Source: Rhizobium hidalgonense
Lineage (GTDB): Bacteria; Pseudomonadota; Alphaproteobacteria; Rhizobiales; Rhizobiaceae
Direction: 5' to 3'
DNA: 64,000 nucleotides
NCBI RefSeq assembly: GCF_002914525.1
Contig: NZ_LODW01000059.1
Span: forward strand, 310,001-374,000
Shown: positions 54,336 to 64,000 of the stretch, in pieces
How the letters are laid out: each line of letters starts with the position of its first letter
Numbering within the stretch: the first letter of the stretch is position 1
The notes under the pieces: generated by a model
Seen by the model: only the letters and a program-made list of their open reading frames with translations
Databases searched by the model: none
What the model was told of the DNA's origin: nothing
Translations under genes and position numbers: made by a program

Positions 54336-54463
54336 GAGCAGCTCCCCGGTTCGAAATGCGCCCTACCCTATCACTTCTTATAGCTGGCACGGCACGCGAT
54401 TTACGATAAAAATTTAACCATGCCCAAATATTGAGCAAGCGAAATTTTCTGCCGGAGCAATCA

Positions 54464-55354
54464 ATGTGGCGTGAAATACAGCCGGACGCGCGGTTCGACA
54501 TCGATGTCGATGGCCATCGCGTCGTTGCCTATAGCTTCGGGACCGGCGACGAGACGGTGTTCTGCCTGAACGGCGGTCCCGGCCTGCCTTGCGATTACCT
54601 GCGCGAGGCGCACTCCTGCCTCATCGACAAGGGTTACCGCGTCGTCGCCTTCGACCAGCTCGGCACGGGCGCCTCCGACAGGCCTGACGATCTCTCGCTC
54701 TGGACGATCGGCCGTTATGTCCAGGAGACGGAGACGGTGCGCAAGGCGCTGGGGCTCGGCAGGGTTCACATGCTTGGCCATTCCTGGGGCGGGTGGCTGG
54801 CGATCGACTATGCGCTCACCTATCCCGAGAACCTGAAGACGTTGATCCTCGAGGATACCGTCGCCGACATGCCGCATCTGATCTCGGAACTGGAACGGCT
54901 GCGGGCCGCGCTCGGTCCCGAAACCGTCTCGATGATGCAGAAACACGAGGCGCAGGGTACCTACAATCATCCGGAATATCTGGCCGCCGTCACCATCCTC
55001 AACTACCGCCATGTTTGCCGCCTGCCGGAATGGCCGGCACCGGTGCGCCGCTCGCTCGACGATTGGAATATGGGGCCCTACGCGACGATGCAGGGACCGA
55101 ACGAGTTTCTTTATATCGGCAACCTCAAGGACTGGAACCGCATCGCCGATCTGCCGCGGCTGACGCTACCGGTGCTGATCACCACAGGAGAGCATGACGA
55201 ACTGACGCCGGCCTGCGCGCTCAGGATGAAGCTTGCGCTGCCGAATGCCGAACTCAAGCTGTTTGCCGATGCCAGCCACATGCCGTTCTATGAAAACCCG
55301 CAGGACTATTATCCGGCACTTCTCGATTTTCTCGCTCGGAACAAGGCACACTGA
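54464..55354 (+). CDS. Proline-iminopeptidase-like alpha/beta hydrolase (Pip family), copy 2
   Basis: A 296-residue alpha/beta hydrolase related to copy 1 across the luxR gene. Motifs are LNGGPGLPCDYL, FDQLGTGASDRPDD, MLGHSWGGWLAIDYAL (nucleophile Ser) and ASHMPFYENP (His). Asp/Glu-rich substrate-gate parts such as NYRHVCRLPEWPAPVRRSLDDWN match the same region of copy 1 (DRHVCRVVPWPPEVSRTF). The start at 54464 follows CCGGAGC; an earlier TTG at 54431 is unlikely. It is divergent from luxR and heads the peptide ABC transporter genes, 52 bases ahead of the first permease. Confidence 0.9.
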   Translation: MWREIQPDARFDIDVDGHRVVAYSFGTGDETVFCLNGGPGLPCDYLREAHSCLIDKGYRVVAFDQLGTGASDRPDDLSLWTIGRYVQETETVRKALGLGRVHMLGHSWGGWLAIDYALTYPENLKTLILEDTVADMPHLISELERLRAALGPETVSMMQKHEAQGTYNHPEYLAAVTILNYRHVCRLPEWPAPVRRSLDDWNMGPYATMQGPNEFLYIGNLKDWNRIADLPRLTLPVLITTGEHDELTPACALRMKLALPNAELKLFADASHMPFYENPQDYYPALLDFLARNKAH

Positions 55355-55405
55355 TGCAAGAGGAAGCGGACCGAAGCCGACGAAGACAGAGGGGCGATCG
55401 CCGTC

Positions 55406-56344
55406 ATGCATCGCTATAAATTCGTTCTGACGCGACCGCTGCAGTTCCTGCCCGTCATTTTCGGTATCAGCGTCATCACCTTCATTCTCGTCCGGTTGAT
55501 CCCCGGTGATCCGGCGCGCAACATCCTCGGCACGCGCGCCACACCGGCTGCCCTTGCCAGCATCCGTGCCCAATACGGTCTCGATCAGCCGATGTGGCTG
55601 CAATATGTCTATTTCCTCAAGAACCTCGCCAATGGCGAGATGGGCAAGTCGATCCTCTACAAGATCGACGTGTTGAAGCTGATCGTCACCCGCATCGAGC
55701 CGACGCTTGCGCTCGTCGTCTCCAGCGTCGTGCTGTCGGTGCTGATCGCGGTGCCGATGGCGGCGATCGCCGCGCGCAATGCTGGCCGGGCGCCCGATCA
55801 TGCGGTGCGCATCGTCTCGACCTTCGGCATCGGCTTTCCGCCCTTCTGGCTGGGGCTGATGCTGATCATCCTCTTCAGCGTCGAACTCGGCGTGCTGCCG
55901 GTTTCGGGCTATGGCGCCACGCTCGGCGAAAAACTGTCGCATCTCGTGCTGCCGAGCCTGACGGTGGCGCTGTCACTGTCGACCGTGCTGACGCGCAGCC
56001 TGCGGGCGGCGATGATCGAGCAGCTGAAATCGGATGTCGCGACCGCGGCGCGCGCCCGCGGCATGCCGGAAGGCATCGTCTTCTGGCGGCATGTCTTGCC
56101 GAATTCGCTGGTGCCGACGATCAACCTGCTTGCCGTCAACATCGGCTGGCTGATCGGTGGCACGGTGGTGGTCGAGAGCGTCTTTGCGCTGCCCGGCATG
56201 GGGCAGCTTCTCGTCAGGGCGATCTTCTCGCGCGACTACATGGTGGTCCAGGGCGTCGCCATGGTCTTTGCCTGCGCCACCGTGCTCATCAACTTCATCG
56301 CCGACATCGTCACCGTCGCCGTCGATCCGAGGGTGAAGCTATGA
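55406..56344 (+). CDS. Oligopeptide-type ABC transporter permease (DppB family)
   Basis: A 312-residue permease of the peptide/nickel family. The N-terminus is RPLQFLPVIFGISVITFILVRLIPGDPARN, and the EAA loop is VATAARARGMPEGIVFWRHVLPNSLVPTIN. The end GMGQLLVRAIFSRDYMVVQGVAMVFA is typical of DppB. Five or six helices are present. The stop overlaps the next gene by ATGA. It is part of a pip-linked importer that may bring in the peptide or amide handled by the two hydrolases. Confidence 0.93.
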   Translation: MHRYKFVLTRPLQFLPVIFGISVITFILVRLIPGDPARNILGTRATPAALASIRAQYGLDQPMWLQYVYFLKNLANGEMGKSILYKIDVLKLIVTRIEPTLALVVSSVVLSVLIAVPMAAIAARNAGRAPDHAVRIVSTFGIGFPPFWLGLMLIILFSVELGVLPVSGYGATLGEKLSHLVLPSLTVALSLSTVLTRSLRAAMIEQLKSDVATAARARGMPEGIVFWRHVLPNSLVPTINLLAVNIGWLIGGTVVVESVFALPGMGQLLVRAIFSRDYMVVQGVAMVFACATVLINFIADIVTVAVDPRVKL

Positions 56345-57188
56345 GCATCGAGGCGATCGCCCCCGCATCCCCAGGCTGGCGCCGGTTCTTCGTCCGGCGG
56401 CCGATGCTTGTGCTCGGTGCCGGCCTGCTGCTGTTCTTCGTGCTGGTGGCGATCGGCGCGCCTCTTATCGCGCCCTACGATCCGATCATGCAGAATGCCG
56501 AGGTGCGCCTGCAGGCGCCTTCGCTGTTGCACCCGTTCGGCACCGACAATTTCGGCCGCGACATCCTCTCCCGCGTCATCTCAGGTGCGCGCCTCGACCT
56601 GCAGATGGCGCTGATCGGCGTCATCTTCCCCTTCCTGATCGGAACGACGGTCGGCACCATTGCCGGCTTCTTCGGCGGCATCGTCGATGCGCTGTTCATG
56701 CGCCTCGTCGATATCATTCTCGCCTTCCCCTTCCTCGTGCTGATGCTGTCGATCATCGCGATCCTCGGCCCGGGCCTCGGCAGTTTCTATATCGCCATGG
56801 CGCTGGTCGGCTGGGTGTCCTACGCACGGCTGATCCGGGCGCAGATGGTGGTGCTGAAGGGCAGCGACTACGCCGTGGCCGCCGTCAGTCTCGGCTTCAG
56901 CCGCCCGCGCATCATGTTCCGCCATTTGCTGCCGAACGCGATCGCCGGCTCGATCGTCTTTTCGATGTCCGACGCGACGCTGGTGCTGCTCAGTGGTGCG
57001 GCCGTCAGCTATCTCGGCCTCGGCGTCCAGCCGCCGATCGCCGAATGGGGCGTGATGGTCGCCGAAGGCCAGAGCTTCATCACTACGGCCTGGTGGATCA
57101 CCGTGTTTCCCGGCCTCTCCATCGTTTGCCTCGCCTTCGGCTTCAGCATGCTGGGCGATGCGCTCGGCGAATTGCTCGGGGTGCATGA

Positions 57189-57192
<4 letters not shown>
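56341..57192 (+). CDS. Oligopeptide-type ABC transporter permease (DppC family)
   Basis: A 283-residue permease. The family start is RRPMLVLGAGLLLFFVLVAIGAPLIAPYDPIMQN, then LLHPFGTDNFGRDILSRVISGARLDLQ, and the EAA loop is YAVAAVSLGFSRPRIMFRHLLPNAIAGSI. It overlaps both neighbours by 4 bases (ATGA), showing tight translational coupling. Confidence 0.93.
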
Positions 57193-58898
<1,706 letters not shown>

Positions 58899-58917
58899 CA
58901 ACGAAGGGAACGAATTC

Positions 58918-60432
58918 ATGACAAACAGGTGGAAATCAATCGGGCTTGCAGCCTTGCTCGCCGGCCTGACGCTCAGCGCAAGCTATGCCGAGGCGTCCGG
59001 CGTGCTCACCATCGGCCGACGCGAGGATTCGACGACATTCGACCCGATCAAGACCGCCCAGAACATCGACAATTGGGTATTCTCCAACGTCTACGACGTG
59101 CTGATCCGCGTCGACAAGACCGGCACCAAACTGGAGCCGGGCCTTGCCGAAAGCTGGACTGCCTCGGATGACGGACTGATCTACACCTTCAAGATCCGCG
59201 ATGCGAAATTCTCCGACGGTTCGCCGCTGACGGCGGAAGACGCGGCCTACAGCCTGCTGCGCATCCGCGACGACCCTGCCTCGCTGTGGAGCGATTCCTA
59301 CAAGGTGATCGACACCGCGGTAGCGACCGACGCGCATACGCTGACGATCAAGCTCAAAAACCCGTCCGCGCCGTTCCTTTCGACGCTGGCGCTGCCGAAT
59401 GCCTCGGTCATCTCCAAGAAGGGCATGGAATCGCTGGGCCCCGACGCCTATGGCGAAAAGCCGATCGCATCCGGCGCCTTCACAGTCGAGGAATGGCGGC
59501 GCGGCGACCGGGTCATCCTGAAGAAGAACCCCAATTTCTGGCAGGCCGACCGCGTCAAGCTAGACGGTGTCGAGTGGATCTCGGTGCCGGACGACAATAC
59601 CCGCATGCTGAACGTCCAGGCCGGTGAACTGGATACGGCAATCTTCGTGCCTTTTTCTCGCGTCGAGGAGCTGAAAAAGGACCCGAACCTCAACGTCGAT
59701 ATCGACGCTTCGACCCGTGAGGATCATCTGCTGATCAACCATGCGCATGGGGCGCTCGGCAAGAAGGAAGTCCGCCAGGCGCTGGATCTGGCGATCGACA
59801 AGAAGGCGATCGTCGATACCGTCACCTTCGGCCAGGGTACCGTGGCCAATTCTTATATTCCGAAGGGCGCGCTCTACTATTACGCCGACAATCTGCAGCG
59901 GGCTTACGATCCGGCGAAGGCAAAGCAGCTGCTCGCGGCCGCCGGTGCCGCCGACCTGACGCTGAATTACCTGGTCCGTGCCGGCGACGAAGTCGATGAA
60001 CAGACGGCGGTGCTGGTCCAGCAGCAGTTGCAGAAGGCCGGCATTACGGCCAATCTGCAGAAGGTCGATCCGAGCCAGGAATGGGACATGACTGTTGCCG
60101 GCGATTACGACATCTCGGTCAACTACTGGACCAACGACATTCTCGATCCGGACCAGAAGACCACCTTCGTCCTCGGCCACGATTCCAATAATAATTATCT
60201 GACCAACTACAAGAACGAGGCGGTGAAGGAACTGGTCGCCAAGGCGCGTCTCGAACTCGACCCGAAGAAGCGCGAAGGGATGTATGTCGAGCTGCAGAAG
60301 ATGGCCAAGGACGACGTCAACTGGATCGATCTCTATTACAGCCCCTATATCAACGTCTCGCGCAAGAATATCGAGAATTTCCACCAGAACCCGCTCGGCC
60401 GTTTCTTCCTGGAAGACACCGTCAAGAACTGA
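58918..60432 (+). CDS. Peptide-type ABC transporter substrate-binding protein (family 5)
   Basis: A 504-residue DppA/OppA-type binding protein. The signal peptide is MTNRWKSIGLAALLAGLTLSASYAEASG, followed by VLTIGRREDSTTFDPIKTAQNIDNWVFSNVYDVLIRVDKTGTKLEPGLAESW, which is the SBP5 entry motif. It is periplasmic. It is the last gene of the pip-permease-permease-ATPase operon, 19 bases after the ATPase. In the PipR system of Pseudomonas such a binding protein is needed to respond to leaf extract, so this protein may be the true gate for the plant signal here. Confidence 0.93.
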   Translation: MTNRWKSIGLAALLAGLTLSASYAEASGVLTIGRREDSTTFDPIKTAQNIDNWVFSNVYDVLIRVDKTGTKLEPGLAESWTASDDGLIYTFKIRDAKFSDGSPLTAEDAAYSLLRIRDDPASLWSDSYKVIDTAVATDAHTLTIKLKNPSAPFLSTLALPNASVISKKGMESLGPDAYGEKPIASGAFTVEEWRRGDRVILKKNPNFWQADRVKLDGVEWISVPDDNTRMLNVQAGELDTAIFVPFSRVEELKKDPNLNVDIDASTREDHLLINHAHGALGKKEVRQALDLAIDKKAIVDTVTFGQGTVANSYIPKGALYYYADNLQRAYDPAKAKQLLAAAGAADLTLNYLVRAGDEVDEQTAVLVQQQLQKAGITANLQKVDPSQEWDMTVAGDYDISVNYWTNDILDPDQKTTFVLGHDSNNNYLTNYKNEAVKELVAKARLELDPKKREGMYVELQKMAKDDVNWIDLYYSPYINVSRKNIENFHQNPLGRFFLEDTVKN

Positions 60433-60448
60433 GTTCGGGCAGCTCGCA

Positions 60449-60485
60449 AGGCTCCGTCGCCGCAAAGGCGGCGGAGCCTGATTTA
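60449..60485 (+). terminator. Terminator of the peptide ABC operon
   Basis: AGGCTCCGTCGCC and GGCGGCGGAGCCT pair around GCAAA (one G-U pair), followed by GATTTATT, 15 bases after the binding-protein stop codon. Confidence 0.75.
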
Positions 60486-60509
60486 TTGCAAGGAACTGAT
60501 GCGGCTTGC

Positions 60510-61385
60510 TTACTCGGCGGCCGCCAGCTTGTCCTGCGTCCTGGTTTCGAAGTCGCTGGCGTCGTGGCGCTCGTGCAACTGCGTCGAGGGCTCGCCGGAG
60601 AGGCGGTTGACCATCCGGCCGCGCTGCACGGCCGGCCTGTTGTGGATGGTGTCGGCCCAGCGCAGAACGTTCTTATAGTCCTCGACCTGCAGGAATTCGG
60701 CCGCGCCGTAGGTCCAGCCCTTCACCAGGCCGCCATACCAGGGCCAGACGGCAATATCGGCGATCGTGTATTCATCGCCTGCCAGATATTCGCTTTCGGC
60801 CAGGCGGCGATCGAGCACGTCGAGCTGACGCTTCACCTCCATGGCGAAGCGGTCGATCGCATATTCGATTTTGACAGGCGCATAGGCGTAGAAATGGCCG
60901 AAGCCGCCGCCGAGGTAGGGTGCGCTTCCCATCTGCCAGAACAGCCATGACAGGCATTCGGCGCGCTCAGCCGGCTCGGTCGGCAGCAAGGCGCCGAATT
61001 TCTCGGCGAGATAGGTGAGGATGGCGCCGGACTCGAAGACACGGATCGGCTTTGCGCCGCTGCGGTCCATCAGCGCTGGGATCTTCGAGTTGGGATTGAC
61101 GGCGACGAAGCCGCTGCCGAACTGGTCGCCATCGCCGATCCTGATCAGCCAGGCGTCGTATTCCGCACCGCTATGGCCGAGCGCCAATAGCTCCTCGAGC
61201 ATGATCGTGACCTTCTGGCCGTTCGGCGTGCCCAGCGAATAGAGCTGCAGCGGATGGCGGCCGATCGGAAGCTCCTTCTCATGCGTCGGACCTGCGTTCG
61301 GCCGGTTGATGCTGGCGAATTGACCGCCATTCTCCTTGTTCCACGTCCAGACCTTCGGGGGCGTATAATCGGAAGAACCGCTCAT
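60510..61385 (-). CDS. yghU: Glutathione S-transferase of the YghU (disulfide-bond reductase) type
   Basis: A 291-residue Nu-class glutathione transferase. It follows E. coli YghU closely: VWTWNKENGGQFASINRPNAGPTHEKELPIGRHPLQLYSLGTPNGQKVTIMLEELLALG, ending with QLHERHDASDFETRTQDK. The thioredoxin-like domain (residues about 45-130) carries the glutathione site (NPNSKIPALMD, FESGAILTYLAEKFG) and the all-helical domain follows. YghU-type enzymes reduce disulfides and organic peroxides with two glutathiones. It stands between the peptide importer and a sugar operon and probably has its own promoter. Confidence 0.93.
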   Translation of the reverse strand: MSGSSDYTPPKVWTWNKENGGQFASINRPNAGPTHEKELPIGRHPLQLYSLGTPNGQKVTIMLEELLALGHSGAEYDAWLIRIGDGDQFGSGFVAVNPNSKIPALMDRSGAKPIRVFESGAILTYLAEKFGALLPTEPAERAECLSWLFWQMGSAPYLGGGFGHFYAYAPVKIEYAIDRFAMEVKRQLDVLDRRLAESEYLAGDEYTIADIAVWPWYGGLVKGWTYGAAEFLQVEDYKNVLRWADTIHNRPAVQRGRMVNRLSGEPSTQLHERHDASDFETRTQDKLAAAE

Positions 61386-61553
61386 CTTTCAAACTCCTGC
61401 TGTGGTCAGTTAGTATCGCGGCGCCATCGTCTGGCCGCCGCATTTTTCCTGACATAGCAGAGGCGACGCGCTTTGTCAGAGGTGTCGGAGCGCCCTCACA
61501 CAATCGTCAGAATATTAGCAAGTGTGGGGAGGATGCGGTTTCAAGGATCCGTT

Positions 61554-62621
<1,068 letters not shown>

Positions 62622-62645
62622 GATGTTTTCCCTTTCAAACGGCGC

Positions 62646-63026
62646 TCAGGCCGCCCCCTCGCCTTCATGATTGACCGCCGTCCGGGTGCCGGAGGAGAAC
62701 ATGATCAGGGCGAAGAGCGGTTCGGCGCCGAGCGCGCGCGCCCAGTGGCGGATATTGCGGGGGATGCGGATCGCGTCGCCAGGTTCGAGCCGATAAAGCG
62801 CATCGCCGAGCTTGTGCTCGCAAACGCCGGAGACGACGTAGAGAATTTCCTCGCAGTCGGGATGGGAGTGCAGCTGATTGCGTTCTCCAGGATTAATGCG
62901 GCACGTGCCGAAGGTCATCTCGGCGCCGGGCGTGCCGTCGCCGGTGATCTTCCAGTTGAGTTCGCCCCAGCTGGTCGGCATGAATTCGCCGCCGGTTTTC
63001 CTGAATATCACGTCGGTCTCGCTCAA
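62646..63026 (-). CDS. Cupin-domain protein, sugar-operon associated
   Basis: A roughly 126-residue single-domain cupin. Metal ligands are in RINPGERNQLHSHPDCEEILYVVSG (HxH and E) and the second motif is RLEPGDAIRIPRNIRHWARALG. TTG at 63026 is chosen as start because GGGGAGGG sits 6 bases upstream; an in-frame ATG at 63068 would overlap the previous gene and lacks a site. It lies between the MalK-like ATPase and the oxidoreductase in one operon and may be an isomerase or epimerase of sugar acids. Confidence 0.8.
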   Translation of the reverse strand: MSETDVIFRKTGGEFMPTSWGELNWKITGDGTPGAEMTFGTCRINPGERNQLHSHPDCEEILYVVSGVCEHKLGDALYRLEPGDAIRIPRNIRHWARALGAEPLFALIMFSSGTRTAVNHEGEGAA

Positions 63027-63042
63027 GGCGGTCCCTCCCCTG

Positions 63043-64000
63043 TCAGAGATTGGTGCTGACGCCGGCATCCGTGCGTCTGTAGAATTCGAAGAGCTTCATG
63101 ATCTCGCGGGCGATTTCGAGCGTGCCCCTTGTGATCGGCATGCCGGCGAGGATCGCATCCGTCAGATGCAGGATCTCGGGCACATAGCCGAGATAGAAGA
63201 GGTTGTTGTTGTAGAGCTGGCCGAGCGAATGCTCCGGCTCGTAGAGGAGCGCCGCATTCTCGTCCGGCTGGATGAAGCTTGTGGCGCGGCCGTAGGACGG
63301 CAGGTCCGCCTTGCGGAAATAGATCAGCCGGCTGCCGTTTTCGACGATGGCGTTGGCGCCCTCGCCAATGATCTCCACCCGCTCGAAGATGCTGCCGCCC
63401 GATTGGCCGGCAGCAAGATGCAGCGTGCCGATCGCGCCGGAGCGGAAGCGCAGGCTGGTGACCGTCGCCCCGGTCAACGTTTCCCATTCATAGGCGGCGC
63501 GTTCGATTTCGCCGCCGAGGAAGTTGAGGATCGCGCCGGGATGGTAGATATGGTCGAGGAAGCTCTGCATCTTGACGAGATCGGCGCGGTCTTCCGGTCT
63601 CGGCAGGCTCTGGGGATAGCGGACATTGATCGAGGTCAGCCTGCCGAAACCCGGCGAGCCGATCAAGTCCTTGAGCTTCTCGATCGTCGGAAAGAAAGTT
63701 TTCTTGAGGCCGGTCATCACCATACGGCCGGCCGCCGCACTTGCCGCCTGCAGCCTTTCGATATCCTCGATGCTTGCTGCTGTCGGCTTTTCCATCCAGA
63801 CGTGAGCGCCTGCCGCCAGCGCGTCGAGCGCCAGGTCGGTCGCCTGGACCCGGCCATCGGGATGATAGGCGGTGACGAGAAACACCAATTCGGGCTTTTC
63901 CCGTTCCAGCATCTCGCGATGATCCGTATAGGCCTTGCCGGCGCCGAAGAGCTTGGCGAATTTCTCGGCCCGGTCGAGATCGAGATCGCAGATGCCGGCG
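63043..64000 (-). CDS. Gfo/Idh/MocA-family oxidoreductase (partial)
   Basis: The gene runs off the right end of the window, so its start is missing; about 319 residues are visible. The sequence AGICDLDLDRAEKFAKLFGAGKAYTDHREMLEREKPELVFLVTAYHPDGRVQATDLALDALAAGAHVWMEKPTAASIEDIERLQ shows the NAD-binding half and the EKP motif with the catalytic lysine. The C-terminal beta-sheet domain follows (LTSINVRYPQSL, FLDHIYHPGAILNFLGGEIERAAYEW). It oxidises or reduces a sugar or inositol-type substrate. It leads the operon with the cupin and the MalK-like ATPase. Confidence 0.9.
   Translation of the reverse strand, partial: AGICDLDLDRAEKFAKLFGAGKAYTDHREMLEREKPELVFLVTAYHPDGRVQATDLALDALAAGAHVWMEKPTAASIEDIERLQAASAAAGRMVMTGLKKTFFPTIEKLKDLIGSPGFGRLTSINVRYPQSLPRPEDRADLVKMQSFLDHIYHPGAILNFLGGEIERAAYEWETLTGATVTSLRFRSGAIGTLHLAAGQSGGSIFERVEIIGEGANAIVENGSRLIYFRKADLPSYGRATSFIQPDENAALLYEPEHSLGQLYNNNLFYLGYVPEILHLTDAILAGMPITRGTLEIAREIMKLFEFYRRTDAGVSTNL

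Overview
The window looks like part of a large repABC plasmid (or chromid) of a Rhizobium of the R. etli / R. leguminosarum group. The base composition is GC-rich, ABC uptake systems are dense, and rhizobial intergenic mosaic repeats (RIME type) are present. The strongest clue to the replicon is katG-oxyR next to panB-panC (41.5-46.6 kb): in R. etli and R. leguminosarum these genes are plasmid-borne (p42f and pRL12-like replicons). A gene-poor stretch at 27.3-30.0 kb carries perfect 16-bp palindromes of the form GTT-N4-GC-N4-AAC, the layout reported for RepB-binding parS sites of repABC plasmids. No repABC genes are in the window, so species and replicon are inferences.

Layout. 0.3-4.0 kb: CUT2 sugar ABC importer. 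4.2-9.1 kb: AraC regulator with an MFS efflux pump, a small four-helix membrane protein, an HNH-like mini-protein and a second AraC regulator. 10.2-13.5 kb: HlyD-like protein plus cellulose-synthase-like glycosyltransferase, read as bgsBA (mixed-linkage beta-glucan). 14.2-16.0 kb: TetR regulator and divergent reductase with a clear operator between them. 16.2-23.3 kb: LacI-controlled operon with a CUT1 importer and a cytoplasmic GH32 fructosidase. 23.4-27.3 kb: small exported protein, NanR-like GntR regulator with a suspicious N-terminus, GNAT, GYD protein and a Pcm-like methyltransferase. 27.3-30.0 kb: the parS-like region. 30.0-33.8 kb: YihY-family membrane protein, PLP enzyme, exported cupin and NAD-binding protein.

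34.2-38.3 kb: thiolase-like / acyl-CoA ligase / thioesterase operon divergent from an MDR reductase; the thiolase lacks its second catalytic cysteine. 38.7-41.4 kb: a decaying tartrate (ttu) locus in which the LysR gene and ttuC are intact, while the transporter has a large in-frame deletion and only a frameshifted stub of ttuD remains. 41.5-47.3 kb: katG, oxyR, panCB and a ProQ/FinO-domain protein. 47.5-50.4 kb: Ldh-type dehydrogenase, DapA-like aldolase/dehydratase and its GntR regulator, with a shared operator. 50.7-51.3 kb: ParDE-type toxin-antitoxin pair.

51.6-60.4 kb: acetamidase/formamidase, a LuxR solo flanked on both sides by proline-iminopeptidase-like hydrolases, and a complete oligopeptide-type ABC importer. 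The LuxR protein carries the Met/Trp substitutions that mark OryR/NesR/PipR-type receptors for plant signals. In my view this is the most interesting system in the window. 60.5-64.0 kb: YghU-type glutathione transferase and the end of a sugar-uptake operon (MalK-like ATPase, cupin, partial Gfo/Idh/MocA oxidoreductase) that runs off the window.
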